A stretch of 64,000 bases of DNA from Jaapia argillacea MUCL 33604 (Eukaryota; Basidiomycota; Agaricomycetes; Jaapiales; Jaapiaceae): positions 20,776 to 84,775 of the forward strand of contig KL197783.1 in the NCBI GenBank assembly GCA_000697665.1. The letters are read 5' to 3'. Numbering within the stretch: the stretch's first letter is position 1; every line of letters begins with the position of its first letter. A program made the position numbers and the translations under genes. Below are positions 24,228 to 34,894 of this stretch, one piece after another. Below the pieces are notes generated by a model. The model did not search any database. It was not told where the DNA came from and worked only from the letters and a program-made list of their open reading frames with translations.

Positions 24228-26000
24228 CTACCGAGTAGTGTTGTTCATCCCAGCCTCAGCTTGTCGAATACCTGATCCCTCGGCCTGAGAAGACGGCGGA
24301 ACATCAGGCTGAGAAGTGGACCCCTCCTGATCACCGGGTAAGGCGTGCAGTTGATACTCGATTTCCTCCGTATCGACACATTCTTGATGTCGATATGACG
24401 CCCGTCGAATATTGAGGATGAGACGGCTACCGAGCGTACACGTGATGGTGATCGTATAACTTCCAAGGATTTGCATCATGATCGGCTGGAAATTACCCAA
24501 AGGAAATTCTTCGAGATCAATGATACCCGAAGAACGTGAACAGAGAGGACATACCGGGAGGGTGAACCAAGAAATAATGGTCATGCAATATGTGATGAAA
24601 ATACTAACGATCAAAGTCAGTCGCCAAGGTCAAACAAGACGCAAACATGGTAGGACGCACGCCAGAAAGTAGAACATATTATCTCTTAGTAGCACGTCAG
24701 TGACATTATCCCTGGTCCAATGGGCCCGCAATCGCGTCAAATGCAGAACCGTTTTATAAAGTGCGAGCAAGAAAAGGATGCCTTCAAATGCGAGGACCGA
24801 TGCCCATGTGCCATAGGCAAACTGGGGTGACTTGGTCACTAGACAGCCGGTCCAGCTGTCCAGCCGCACGGCGACCACTATACACGGCAGATATAGCCAT
24901 CAACATGAGAGATACCAAGAGGGGAGTTGGTACCTTGCACGTCTTGATACAAGGCGAAATACATGGCAGCAGCCACTTCCATGAGAAAGCAAGATACCGT
25001 GAAGAATAGGATCCGTCTCGAACGATTGTACATCGCATAAATTCGAAACTGCATAATCACTGAATCGTTTTCAATAAAGCGACCGTAGACTAGATACCGA
25101 GGAACTAACCTTGAACGACCCACCCGGGCACGGCCGTGGCCCAAATCTGGCGGTGAAGTCGATGCTTGCCTAATAGATCGAAAATTGCAGGTAGCTTGCT
25201 TCCGAGGTAGGAAATAACATACATCTGGAGGAATTCGGAATAGTAGACGAGAAAATCAGTCTTTAACCAGCACAATAACCAGTTCCACGTACGCCTGAAA
25301 AGAAAGCATGGGTGAATGGGTTGCAGTGAGTTATGACAATATCGGAGACTTACGCTGTCCGATTTAACTCCTATGACCAGTGCTAGATGTGCCAACGGTG
25401 AGGAATGAAGTGTTAGACATAGATTGGGTTCCTTACAGGCGAATATTTCTCTGGAGCCGATGGGAGCCGATGTGAGAGGGCAGCTGTCCCAGTGCAAAGT
25501 TACGGAGACTTACAAAACAAGAGAGTCCCCGCCGTATCGGATCTGAACGTCGTCGGTTAGTCAGAACGCGGTATACGAGAAGGAATCCTTACAAGAACGT
25601 AGAAAATCTTGGCGGAGAGGCCAGGATGCCCCTGCGATGCGGAGGGATGAGGGTTCGAGTGACATATTCATGAAGTCGCAGCATACCCATATGAGCTCGA
25701 GCTAGATCAGACGAAGATGATTTATCTTGGGTTGAACAACACCGACCGAGACGAATGGACGAATGGCTCACCTCCTGGTCAATCGAGATGACTGACAAAG
25801 GCCGCCATTCAGTGGGGCAGCAAGAATGGGGTCAAGTCCCTCACCGTGATCATACAACGCCGCCAGAGTAGCTGAGACTAGGATAGATACTAGATTTAGC
25901 TCTCACTCGCTAAACACCATCGTATCGGCAGTCACTCACGTTGCCCGAGATGGGTGAGGTTCAGATAACTGACGAATACAGCCTCGCTGAAGCCCGGCAT
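24228..26000 (-). CDS. DUF6533 multi-pass membrane protein, copy 2
   Basis: ATG at 26000 (MPGFSEAVFVSYLNL), with the same exon order as copy 1. It includes IWATAVPGWVVQ, RIYAMYNRSRRILFF, AYGTWASVLAFEGILFLLAL, LLRDNMFYFL, a last helix ending NIRRASYRHQE and a Ser/Gln-rich tail with a stop at 24228. The paralogue comparison makes the exon chain secure in the 3' half. The gene is convergent with F-box A. I see no lesion in the exons I could follow. Function is unknown, as for the family. Confidence 0.75.
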
Positions 26001-26904
26001 GGTGGATGGAGTAGACGGTTGACGAAGGACAAGAGGGGTTGAAACAGAAAGGAGCAAAGTCGCGTCTGCCTGTCATGAGCAATTTGATAGTGGTGGAATG
26101 GGCGCCTGGATCATGAGGTCGGACGTTAACCTCGCATTGAGTGTATTGAATGGGAGACAGACGGTAATTGGACAAAAGATACCGAGTGCTTACTAGAAGC
26201 CCACGAATGCCGTCATTCGCCAACTCAAACTAAGCGAAGGCTCGCGGGGAGGCATCCCAAATGTCAAATGAGACCGAGACGACTTGGATGTTCGAGGTCG
26301 ATAGTGGAAAGCACTGTTGGAGGCATTGTCAAACTTGAACGATTGTCGAAAGGAACCCACAGTGTACGCTGGCGTCAAACTTGAAGGCTCCGAGGGGAAA
26401 ACCGGGGTGTACTTGAAAGGGTTAACATAACGCTTCTACCAAGCTCTATGGCAAACGCACCGCCCCAATACAAAGCCTCACCTCTTTCAATCTTAGCATC
26501 CATTCCGTTTACGATCTTTCCGCGATCCTGGACGCCCTTGCAACAAGCACTCTGCCGCTACTTACTGCGAGTCGGATCCGCTGGATAGGCGCGGGGTAGA
26601 AAACTCCTCCGGGACCTGTAGCTGAAAATGGGGATACACCTTTCAACGATTTACGTTCGGTTTCATAGTGACATATGTCGGAGAGTGGAGGCTGGAGACC
26701 GAATGGACCAACAAAAAAACCTTTTCTTTCGCGGCGTCTCTTCTGATCGGCTAGGGTTGCTTCAAGATACGTCGCTCATGACGGGCACGTAACTTCACTC
26801 ACTGCAGTAACCGGCGTGCACCGTGCTCAAAGAGAAGATCGCAATGGAAAACCTCTGGTATCGTTGTATATCTGGTCATCGCAGATATCCCAAGACTTTG
26901 AACG
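26001..26904. repeat. Upstream region of DUF6533 gene 2, shared with genes 1 and 3
   Basis: Matches 8651-9789 (inverted) and 29849-31190 (direct). The part from about 26640 (TTTACGTTCGGTTTC) continues the match to 30850-31190 and includes a block around GTAACCGGCGTGCACC. It is not open across copies and I do not call a gene. It joins the NADAR fragment directly at its right end. Confidence 0.5.
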
Positions 26905-27095
26905 ATCGAACATTGGATGATGGCTCAAAAAGCATTCCTATGTTCTCATGATACCACACTCCACCCCATCCTCTCCATAGCCTCCGCCGATCGTGCCTTC
27001 CTCACCCGCGTCAAATCTCTCCGTCGAGAAGTCTCACCATTCGATGAAAAGTTACGGAATGAGAAGCGGTTGGGTAATGTGATAGCACAAGTGTA
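26905..27095 (+). pseudogene. NADAR gene fragment
   Basis: About 190 bases align with the middle of the intact NADAR gene (18978-19160), starting at ACATTGGATGATGGC. The equivalent of EHWMMAQKA can be read, but a deletion shifts the frame after the next few codons. There is no 5' third (no WKPNEVHGW segment) and no C-terminal SPRDRIWGIG segment. It sits in the same order relative to the repeats and the DUF6533 gene as the intact copy, so it is the remnant of a duplicated block. Confidence 0.75.
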
Positions 27096-27804
27096 GGTGC
27101 TGACCAGAGTATCGATTATTACCGCACGAGAACGTCTAGTTTCCGTCACGGGAGCCGCGAGGAATGTCGTTCTGAGTCGAGTGGATTCCAGCATGTGGGA
27201 GAGACAGAGTATACGAGTGTCCATGACGAGTCGGAGGAGTGGAGAGGCGGCAAAGCAACCTTCTGCGAGATGAGAAGACGTGGAGACTCTGTCTGTCGGT
27301 AGCGGTGACGAGGAAAAAGTAAGTTGGGGGTGGGGGATAGAACAGACTTCCGAGTCAAAGTTGGAAACACTTGATCCATAAAACCGTCAATCCTCCGCAG
27401 CCAACTGAACCACCTGATGGAAGCGGTTGTGCCTCCACGGGATACATTTCGCAGCTCACGCCTCTGACCGCTTCTTTCTCCTTGACTCAACCCAGCCTCT
27501 CCGGCAAGCCCGTACCATCCGCTTGCCCTATGGGTATCGTCTGTGTCATCTTCTAGGTTCCCAAAATGACCGGAATGTCAGTCATTAACGGTTGGTGGGT
27601 TGCAGGGACAATCAAGCCATGCAGGATGGAGAGGTCTACGAGATTGACAGAATGAGAGATAGATCAGAAAGACGGTTGTCCATTCGAAAGAGTGGAGTGC
27701 AGACAATGTAAGATGGGGGTGGAGAGATAGGGTCATCGAGCAGAAGCGCCATCGTCGCGTTTGCTTGGGCAAACAATGGCAAATACTCATTTACCGTCGA
27801 CGAC
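27096..27804. repeat. Second copy of the NADAR/F-box repeat zone
   Basis: About 27150-27560 matches 19745-20290 (shared GTGCCTCCACGGGATAC, CTTTCTCCTTGACTCAAC). About 27575-27800 matches 20390-20800 in shortened form and ends in the F-box promoter (AATACTCATTTACCG). No gene is supported. An open frame ending in Cys-Val-Ile-Phe at 27556 lacks an ATG. Confidence 0.55.
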
Positions 27805-27888
27805 ATGGTACAAACTCGTCGTCAATCGGGTAAGCTCCCGCCTCCCAGGTATGCTCCAGCCACATCCGAGTGCTCGTTGGTGAAATGA
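27805..27888 (+). pseudogene. 5' stub of an F-box/Cys-rich gene
   Basis: ATG at 27805 followed by MVQTRRQSGKLPPPRYAPA, identical to the start of the F-box genes. It then runs into DUF6533 3' flank and stops at TGA 27886-27888 after 27 codons. The F-box and everything after it are deleted. The promoter segment is retained, so a short transcript is possible. Confidence 0.8.
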
Positions 27889-28084
27889 GAATACCATTGT
27901 TTGGGGTGGGTCCTCCCCCATTCCTATCACTATCAGCCGGAGCCTTGAATGTCGCAGTCATTTATTCAAATTTTGTACTGTACGGGGATGAGACCCCCTC
28001 CATGCTAAAATCAAAGTTAATCACTAGGTCATTGGCCAGAATAGAAGCGGTAGAACTACGATAACTGTCCAACCCTCCAACATA

Positions 28085-29848
28085 CTACCGAGCGGTGTTG
28101 CTCGTCCCAGCCTCAGCTTGTCGAACACCTGATCCCTCGGCCTGAGAAGAGGATGGAACGTCTGGCTGAGAAGTGGATCCGTCCGGATCTCCAGGTAAGA
28201 CGTGCAGTTGGTACTCGATTTCCTCCGTATCGACACATTCTTGATGTCGATATGATGCCCGTCGAATATTGAGGATGAGACGGCTACCCAGAGTACACGT
28301 GACACTGATCGTATAACTTCCAAGGATTTGCATCCAGATAGACTGGATATTACCCAGACGAAACACCTCGAGATTAACGATACCCGACGAACGCAAACAG
28401 CAAGGACATACCGGGAGGGTGAACCAAGAAATAATGGTCATACAGTATGTGATGAAAATACTAGTGATCAAAGTCAGTCGCGAGGACGAAACAAAATGCA
28501 AACGTGGTAGGCGAGACATACACCAGAAAGTAAAACATATTATCTCGAAGCAGGACGTCGGTGACATTGTCCCTGGTCCAATGAGTTTGCAATCGGAGCA
28601 AATGGAGGACCGTTTTGTAGAGCGCGAGCGTGAAAAGGACACCTTCAAAAGCTAGAATTGATGCCCAAGTGCCATAAGCAAACTTGGGTGACTTGGTCAC
28701 TAAACAACCAGTCCAGTTGTCCATCCGGATGGCAATAACTGGACGTAGCCGATTTTAGTAATAAGCGAGAGAGATATGAAAGAAGGGAATTTATACCTTC
28801 GAGGTCCTCATACAAGGCGAAAGACATAGCCGCGGCCATTTCTACGAGAAAGCAAGACACCATAAAGAATAGGACCCGTCTTGAACGGTTGTACATTGCG
28901 TAAAGTCGAAACTGCATAATGACTAAATAATTGTCAAAAAACAATGACTTGAAATTGACGATAAAGAATTAACCTTGAACGACCCATGCGGGTACGGCCG
29001 TTGCCCATATCTGGAGGTGAATTCGATTCTTGCCTAAGAAAACACAAATAGTAGATGGATTCCTTCGGGGCGAGGAAATCACATACAACTGCGGTAGTTG
29101 GCGGCGGTAGTCAAGCAAGTCAGTGATAAGGCAGCATGGCACTCAGTTCTACGTACGCCTGAGGAGAAAGCATAAGTAGGCATATGATCCAACATCGTCG
29201 GAGACTTACATTATCCGAATTGATTCCCGTAATCAGCACTAGTGTGGCAATGGATGAGGAAAAGTATCAGAGATGAATTAGTTTCCTTACAAACGAAGAT
29301 TGTTCTGCAAAAGGTAGGAAACTACATGAGGGGACTCGTCTCAGTGCGAGGTGACAGAGACCTACACGACAACAGCATTCCCGCAATATCTCATCTGAAC
29401 TCGTCGGTTAGTCAAAACGAGGTCGACGAGAGGGAAACCTTACCAGAAAGTAAAATATCTTGGCAGTGTGACCAGGATGCCCCTACGATTGGGAGAGATG
29501 AGAGTTCAGACAGAGTCTTCATGGGGTGGTAACATACCCATATGAGCTCAACCTGAATCAGACGACATTGAGCTTTATCGCAGGTTGAGGGATGCCGATC
29601 AAGACGATTGACTCACCTCCTGGTCAATCGAAATGGCTGACGAATGCCGCCGTTCAGTGCAACGGAGAAGAAGAATCTACCCAAGTTCCTCACCGTAGTC
29701 ATACAACGCCGCCAGAGTAGCAGAGACTAGGAGAGGTATCGTATTAGCTCTCCGTCCCTAAGCATCGCCATATCGGTAATCACTCACGTTGACCCATGCG
29801 GGTGATATGCAGATAACCGACGAATACGGGTTCGCTGAAGCCCGGCAT
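28085..29848 (-). CDS. DUF6533 multi-pass membrane protein, copy 3
   Basis: ATG at 29848 (MPGFSEPVF). Exons match copies 1 and 2: RLYAMYNRSRRVLFF, AYGTWASILAFEGVLFTLAL, LLRDNMFYFL, a helix ending NIRRASYRHQE and a tail with a stop at 28085. The tail is closer to copy 1 and copy 2 than either neighbouring non-coding region is, so selection may act on it. The 5' exons (29000-29800) are less well resolved, and the copy could carry lesions there. No function is known. Confidence 0.65.
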
Positions 29849-30483
29849 GGTGGATGGAGTGGACGGTGGACGAAAGACGAGAGGAGGTGAAACGTAAAGT
29901 ACGAAAGTCGCGTCTGTCAGTCACGAGTAATTGGATGGAAGTGGAATGGCTGGCATGGTCCATGTTGTTGACCTCGCGTTGAGAGTATTGAATGGGAGGC
30001 TGTCAGGCGGCAATTGGGCAAAAGATACCGAGGACGTACTAGCAGCCCACGAATGCCGTCATTCGCCAACTCAAACTAAGCGTAGGGCCGTAGGCGCGGG
30101 GAGGCATTCCACATGAGACCTGGACGACTGGGATGCTCTGCCGTCGACAGTAGAAACCATTGGTAGCATTGTCAAACGTTGCCGGAACAAACCTGGAGTG
30201 TAGTAGGCCAACTCATGAAGGCTCCCAAAGACAAACCGGATTTGAAAGGATAACACAATACCACCACCGAGTATGAGAAGCTCCTTGGCCAGCGACTCAC
30301 CGTCCCAATATCCCTCACCTGAGCGCCTGTCAGGCTGTCTCAATCTTAGCATCCATTCCCTTTACGATCTCTCCGCGATCTTGGACTGCCTTGCAATAGA
30401 GCTCACCGTTATGACTCCGATCGGATCAGCTGGATAGAGTACAAAGCTCCTTCGGGGCCCGTCACTGAAAAAGAAGATACGCC
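29849..30483. repeat. Upstream repeat of DUF6533 gene 3
   Basis: Direct match to 26001-26640 and inverted match to 9170-9789. It ends at ACGCC (30479-30483), the left target duplication of the LTR that interrupts the match. Confidence 0.5.
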
Positions 30484-30837
30484 TGTTGGATTTACAAGCT
30501 CGTACGACGTCTTCTCGATCTCTTCTTTCCTTTATTGGTTATGTTCATCTAATATCTCCATTTTGTTGTGCATTCCATCCTTGACCGATATCCGTTCCTT
30601 CCCCTCCCTATTCCGTTGCTTATATTAGCTTACATGGTGTTCCGTTCTCCGTAGTATATCTTACAGTTCATTTCTCTTGCGACGAGGCTCACCTTTGATT
30701 CGTATCTTCGACGTGAGCCTCTGGTAAGCCATATACTTTAGTCCCGGTTATTCGTACCTTACTCATTCACTCGTAGATAGACTCGTGTCTTGTACAGAGT
30801 CTCGTCGATACCTTCAGGTCAATATATTATTTCTACA
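30484..30837. mobile_element. Solo LTR (354 bp) with 5-bp target-site duplication
   Basis: Sequence present here but absent from the otherwise matching paralogous stretch at about 26640. It starts TGTTGGA, ends TTCTACA (TG...CA ends, as in retrotransposon LTRs) and is flanked by ACGCC on both sides (30479-30483 and 30838-30842). It has no coding capacity. A T/C-rich body and a GAGGCTCACC...GTGAGCCTC inverted repeat near 30690 are seen. It is best explained by insertion of an LTR retrotransposon followed by LTR-LTR recombination. Copia or Gypsy origin cannot be told. Confidence 0.8.
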
Positions 30838-31350
30838 ACGCCGTTCAACAATTAATTTACGTTCGGTTTCAAGCTGGAGACGCGAATAGAGACTGAATGG
30901 AGTACTGACAAGGTCTGACAAGGTTTCCTTCACGGCATCTTAGACTCTCCCCCGAGCTCTCGGTATCCCGTGTTCCATATCCTCCTACCTTCTCATCTGA
31001 TCGGCCGGGTTTGCAAGGTACTTGGCTGGCGACGGGCTGTAAATTCATTCACTCCGGTTGCCGGTGTGCGGCGTCGCTCAAAGGGAAGATGATCTCGCGC
31101 AACGGCAAGAACTCTGGCATCGTCGCATATCATGTTGTCGGAGATGTCCCAAGAGAGCTCCTGACGGCTGCATGATCTTGGGGGTCGCATTTACTTTTCC
31201 TTCAGGCCAAGTCCGGTTGGCCACATCTCTCAGTCGTAAACAATAGATTTGCATCGAATTTTAGGCATGGTGAGGGGGAGACGCTTGAAGCATGCCCTCT
31301 ACATAGGGCATGGGTGTCTGTCTATGTGATACATCATGCAAGCCACTCGT
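30838..31350. repeat. Continuation of the DUF6533 upstream repeat
   Basis: From TTTACGTTCGGTTTC (about 30856) to about 31190 the sequence follows 26640-26900. Beyond that the match stops, where the first unit continues into the NADAR fragment. No gene. Confidence 0.45.
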
Positions 31351-31782
31351 TTAACCCCAAACAAATGATCCCCAAGGCTGAGCCTGTGGTCCAGCGTCGG
31401 AGCAAGCAGCAGCGAAGACAGCTACTGGAGAATTCATTGCCCCGAGGTAAAAGACGATGCTGAAGGCAGTTCCTTGCACATCAACGATAACAGCACAGGT
31501 CACCGAGTCAAGTTCCGGCCAAGAGTTGTAGTATAAAGTTCCTCTGGGGATGGGGAGGACGGCGGTGCCAGTGGGAAAGTCAACCCATCTCGTACCACGG
31601 TGATCACCCGTAGTTGTGATTTCTAAATTGCCGTTTACACGGGGCGGACCGACTATGAGACTGGAGGCAACCCTGTGCGCAAATTGACTAAGATCGATAA
31701 ACTGGAAATTGAAAGGTGCGTCGTGTGTCGAGGCCGTTCTGTCCCCAAGATAACCGAAGTCAAGAAGAGTCGAACCAGCCAT
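31351..31782 (-). CDS. Unknown 143-residue protein
   Basis: A single intronless frame, ATG at 31782 (MAGSTLLDFGYLGD), stop at 31351. The composition is soluble and beta-rich-looking (alternating small hydrophobic and polar residues, several Gly and Thr) with a Trp/Gly end (GPQAQPWGSFVWG). There is no signal peptide or membrane helix. I do not recognise a family and there is no paralogue in the window. The length and the plausible composition make it more likely real than the other short frames nearby. Confidence 0.45.
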   Translation of the reverse strand: MAGSTLLDFGYLGDRTASTHDAPFNFQFIDLSQFAHRVASSLIVGPPRVNGNLEITTTGDHRGTRWVDFPTGTAVLPIPRGTLYYNSWPELDSVTCAVIVDVQGTAFSIVFYLGAMNSPVAVFAAACSDAGPQAQPWGSFVWG

Positions 31783-32883
31783 AAGATTCTGAGATCACTC
31801 ATGGTTGCGCTTCCTCAGCGTTCACTGCTGCTTGGGACACGGATCTAGTGGACTATCCAAATCATTATCAAGCTTCGTTAGCTTCCAAGCACCTAGGAAC
31901 CAAAGCCAAACAAACTGCGGACTCACCTTGATACTGGGGGATTGCGAGGTGCTGCATCACCTAGAAAAACTTCAGCTTGTAAGGACTCCTCCGGTGAACG
32001 ATTCTTCCTGAGGTTTAGCACCATAGCGGCAGTGAATGCTGGCCTGTCTCAGGCGAGAGGCTCTTCGCACCGCCCAGTGACGCCAAGAGGGGAGATTCGA
32101 CCTAGCATTAATGTACAAAAATACAACGAGGGCTGGCGTTTGGCCCTGAGCCATCAGAGCATCGCGTCTCCGACTTCGATTTCTGCGAGTCAGTTAGTAC
32201 AGGATCTGCGTATTGGTATAAGCATAAGTGACTTATCGGAGATGTCTCCGCGAATCTCAACCCTCAGGCTAACCCGATCTCCGCCAGTTTGCGTGAGATG
32301 GACCGCCGAGATGGCATGGCTGGCTGAGGTTGGGAAACTACTCAAATGCGGATCAGTAACTCAGTTCGAAGGGTCCGCGAAGTTCAGATTACAAAACAAT
32401 ACTCAGCCTGGTGGCCCTAGTTAGACACGTTCACACAAGAAGCCGTCGGAAGGGTACCAAGACCGACCTTGATGGAGCTTCCAAAATACCGAAAGTGGTT
32501 TCCACTGACGACGACCAGGAGGCGATGCAGAAGTGAGGGTGCAGGTGGGGACTGATATCAAATTGCAAGATCGTGGTAGCAGAACGCCTTGTTACAGTGG
32601 AAGGAAGTGGTTGCTACATTGCCCCCAGTGTGTGAGGAAGGTATACCTAAAAATACATGATGGACGTCGAATCGAGTGCTATTTCCGAAGGGCGAGGAGA
32701 GTGCTAACGAGCGTCAAGATTTGGGGGAAGTGAATCTTCGGGTGACGGATATGATTGTGGCGGTGGAGGGACGAGCGAGATGTCATCTGAAGGAACGTGA
32801 ACCTGATGTGTTGGAGAGGGAGGGTGGGTAACTATGTCGATGGGTGTGGTGTGGGATGGTGGTGGTAAGCTCGGAGGGGCAGA
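31783..32883. other. 1.1 kb without a supported gene
   Basis: A plus-strand frame of 160 codons (31942-32424) exists but shows no domain and begins inside a region also open on the other strand. I looked for short pheromone-precursor frames ending in a CaaX box next to the STE3 gene and found none. Confidence 0.35.
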
Positions 32884-34499
32884 TTACCCATCCACGGGCG
32901 ACTCTTCCTCGAGTGTGAGAGGCTGATCTGGTTGATCACGGTTCTGAAGATGCGAAAGTGGAGAAGCATCGGTTTTGATCGCAGGTTCCGCCATACCAGA
33001 TTCCAAGTCACCTGAAACAAACGAATTGTCCAATGTCGATCTATTATCCGGGAATTGCATACCCGCGGACGAGAGAACGACGGAGACGTTGACGGCCCGA
33101 GTGAATTGTTTCATCTTAGGCGCGGGTTGTCCTGCAGGCGCAACAAATTGGGGACTGTCAATCAAAAATTAAGGTTATCATCTACAGGGAGAACATTTAA
33201 GAACGAGAACGCACTTTCGAGCACTCTGGGGCAAGAAACGACACCTCCTCACTACGAAATTGAACCCATCCCGATAATTCTTCAAAGCTTCCCCAGCCAA
33301 TCCAAAGAAGGCAAAGAAAAGTAAAGCGCAAGCCACAGGCGACCAACGACTCAACTCCAACGACACTGCCATTGTGTGGTTCGACTTCCACACAAACGAT
33401 GGAACTTGATCGGCGCGATCGTAATGGCAATGGGTCGAAGCCCAGCTCACAAAGGGTTCGACACGGCTACTGGCGTTCAGGTAGAGAGAGTAGGAGGATA
33501 ATGGGAGACCGAAGAGGAGCTCCATGCTCGTGAGAGCCATGAGACGATAGTAACGACTTCGGGAAAGAGACGTGTCTTCGCCAAGGATCTTGTTCAGGTT
33601 GGTTTGGAGACGAACAAAGGAATGAAGGGTGGCCACTATTCTCAAACGATTGAGCCAATAACAGCCGGAGCTTGTGGGACGAACTTACCACAGTAGCCAG
33701 CTGAGACGAGGGAAATCACCAGGGGCCAGGCATATACAAGGGGGAAGGATAGGGGTGTGAGATAGATGAATGGGAAACATCCTATGTCTTCGAAGATATC
33801 AAATCGATGTCCTTGGACAATGTAAGCTGTATAGACTGTGAGATGGAGCAAGATTTTGATTTGGGATTAGACTCTCACCTAATATTATTTGCAAAATCGG
33901 TATACCAACACACATACAAAGATCCACTATCACGGCGCGGCGTTTCTGGATGAAAGGTGGTTAATAAGTTTCCCAGCCTAATGGCGTTCTATACGCAGGT
34001 GATGAATGCCCACTGCAGCCTTATCTGTCAATACAGCTCCTTTCGCGTTGGCGATCCAAAACAGTCTTCGGTTGATACATAATGAAGCAGCTGGAATTGC
34101 GACGTTCACCGCAAGAGTGATCCGAATGGCTTCACAAATGGTCAACCAAAGCCAATAATCCGGCTTAGGGAACGTACAAATATCACACCACAAGGGCGCC
34201 CAGTTGATAGCGTTGTGATTCCAAACGACAGAATTAACGAACAAGTTCAGGCACTGTCCAAACGTCAGCGACTCCGATGAGAGATTCGAAAGCGAGGATC
34301 CGGACCTGCAACGCCGTCCATGCTATGTAACAACAAGCACCAATGTTCCATCTACGATGTGTTCGACTATTAGGTGGGATATAAAGAGATCCAAGTAGTT
34401 GAAGGTTGTACCTTCGAACTGCCAATAAAACGGCACCAAAACCAGGATGAAACCAATAAAAGAGGAAGCAGAGTAGACTGGGGTGGGTAGCGAGTCCAT
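32884..34499 (-). CDS. STE3-like: STE3-type pheromone receptor (7-TM GPCR)
   Basis: ATG at 34499 (MDSLPTPVYSASSFIGFILV), stop at 32884. Exons give the STE3 hallmarks in order: RWNIGACCYIAWTALQ, CLNLFVNSVVWNHNAINWAP and LWCDI, IRITLAVNVAIPAASLCINR, KRRAVIVDLCMCVGIPILQ, the loop YIVQGHRFDIFEDIGCFP, the SRYYRLMALTSMELL helix, and the SWASTHCHYD...VPSFVWKS loop. Seven helices can be counted. The cytosolic tail is joined through a final intron (GTGCGT...GACAG, about 33155-33215) and ends Glu/Asp-rich. It should bind a farnesylated mating peptide and signal through a G protein. It may belong to the B (P/R) mating-type locus or be one of the receptor-like genes outside it. No pheromone gene was found beside it. 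No lesion seen. Confidence 0.88.
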
Positions 34500-34894
34500 A
34501 TCTGGAAATGGGGATTAATCTTCCACGACATCGATGCGACGCAGCTTTATATCTCTCGCGGTAGCATAACCAATGTATGGTAGAGATTCATGTTACCACG
34601 AGATAAGGTAACGGACGGCAGCGCCTTATTCCGTTTCAGGAAATCCCTCTCAAGATGTGACGGATTCGATACGAGTGCACGATACTTAAGTTATCCGGTT
34701 AGTAGCAAGTTTAGATTCGGAGCAAGGCTGCAAGCTACTCTCCGTGGCACGAACCTAGTGGAGTGAGTGGCGGGGTGGACATCTTGTCGAAAGCTCCGTG
34801 CCACTGGTCAAGCAATGGCAAACACTCATTTACCGCCTCGTGATCGGCGCCCTCCTGGGCGCGTCGCAGCTCGCTCATCGGGCGCGTCTTCGAC
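34500..34894. promoter_or_regulatory. Divergent promoter region, STE3 and F-box B
   Basis: 395 bases lie between two divergently transcribed ATGs. The right 160 bases are shared with the promoter of F-box C (40740-40926), including TGGCAAACACTCATTTACCG, and in part with 20690-20800 and 27720-27804. The left part next to STE3 is unique in the window. Confidence 0.5.

Noticed and set aside
27371-27556. 61-codon frame ending Cys-Val-Ile-Phe, resembling a CaaX pheromone precursor
   Set aside because: It starts with TTG, not ATG. The homologous frame at 20077-20274 ends Ser-Val-Val-Ser, and the region is a decaying repeat.
31942-32424. 160-codon plus-strand frame
   Set aside because: No conserved motif, and the region is equally open on the other strand.
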